Positions 5,964 through 6,230 of a stretch of 6,230 nucleotides of DNA are shown piece by piece; positions within the stretch are counted from its first letter, which is position 1, and each line of letters begins with the position of its first letter. The notes beneath the pieces are model-generated. The model searched no databases and was not told the origin of the DNA. It saw only the letters and a list, made by a program, of their open reading frames with translations. Position numbers and translations under genes: made by a program. This DNA is from Burkholderiales bacterium (lineage in GTDB: Bacteria > Pseudomonadota > Gammaproteobacteria > Burkholderiales > SG8-39), in assembly GCA_016649475.1 (NCBI GenBank), contig JAENXP010000156.1:1-6230 (forward strand), read 5' to 3'.

Positions 5964-6230
5964 GGCCCTTCCCATTCCCGACCTGGGCGCGCGCGAGGAC
6001 GCACTGGCGCCGACGCGCTCTTTCATCGTGCAGGCACCTGCGGGTTCGGGCAAGACCGAGCTGCTGATCCAGCGCTATCTCGGTTTGCTGGCGACGGTCA
6101 ACGAACCCGAGGAAATCGTCGCCATTACCTTCACCCGCAAGGCCGCGGCCGAAATGCGCGCGCGTGTGCTCGATGCATTTGCGCAGGTGAAGGCTGCGAC
6201 CGAGCCCGGGTCCACGCACGCGCGCCGCAC
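5956..6230 (+). CDS. addA: AddA/UvrD-like ATP-dependent helicase-nuclease, N-terminal part (3' truncated by window)
   Basis: This is the N-terminal 91 residues of a superfamily 1 DNA helicase that should act with AddB in processing double-strand breaks. It begins [20 protein letters not shown] and reaches the Walker A motif [11 protein letters not shown], with K33 as the phosphate-binding lysine. [15 protein letters not shown] at residues 57-71 is helicase motif Ia as in UvrD, RecB and AddA. The remainder, including any C-terminal nuclease domain, is beyond the window, so AddA is preferred over plain UvrD only because addB is adjacent. The ATG at 5956 fits the usual distance from start to Walker A in this family. 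It has no strong Shine-Dalgarno of its own and overlaps the stop of the short frame at 5637-5963, suggesting translational coupling. Confidence 0.88.
   Translation, partial: MPEALPIPDLGAREDALAPTRSFIVQAPAGSGKTELLIQRYLGLLATVNEPEEIVAITFTRKAAAEMRARVLDAFAQVKAATEPGSTHARR

Overview
The window is GC-rich, tightly packed bacterial chromosome. The products point to a proteobacterium, most likely a betaproteobacterium. They are a 7Fe-type ferredoxin (FdxA) C-terminus, a short-Q-loop cytochrome bd quinol oxidase (CydA/CydB), and an AddB-like nuclease followed by an AddA/UvrD-like helicase. The taxonomic guess rests on protein style and the addB-addA pairing, not on any marker gene.

Layout from left to right: the 3' end of fdxA (+, to 215); a 332-bp gap between convergent genes that holds copy 1 of a multi-hairpin repeat (314-500); cydB (-, 548-1543) and cydA (-, 1540-2865), overlapping by ATGA and transcribed cydA then cydB; a 64-bp divergent intergenic region with a 9-bp hairpin; addB (+, 2930-5650); a 305-bp gap that holds copy 2 of the repeat (5704-5890); and the 5' end of addA (+, from 5956, running off the window).

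Two functional modules are present. CydAB is a membrane quinol:O2 oxidoreductase for respiration at low oxygen or under cytochrome-oxidase stress. AddB and AddA together should form a RecBCD-type double-strand-break resection enzyme. The AddB here has an intact C-terminal nuclease domain and a four-cysteine Fe-S signature, but I see no Walker A motif near its N-terminus.

The most unusual content is non-coding. A 187-bp composite element occurs twice as a direct repeat exactly 5390 bp apart, with no indel between the copies. Each copy carries a GC-rich hairpin that is identical in both, two long hairpins whose stem sequences differ but mostly remain paired (six base pairs changed on both sides), and a small GCGCGC hairpin. 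The two long hairpins look like inverted versions of one hairpin type with a shared CGCTTTT loop. Copy 2 lies between addB and addA and is spanned by a 108-codon open frame. That frame begins at a strong Shine-Dalgarno site inside the addB end and stops 8 bases into addA, so it may keep the two genes translationally linked.
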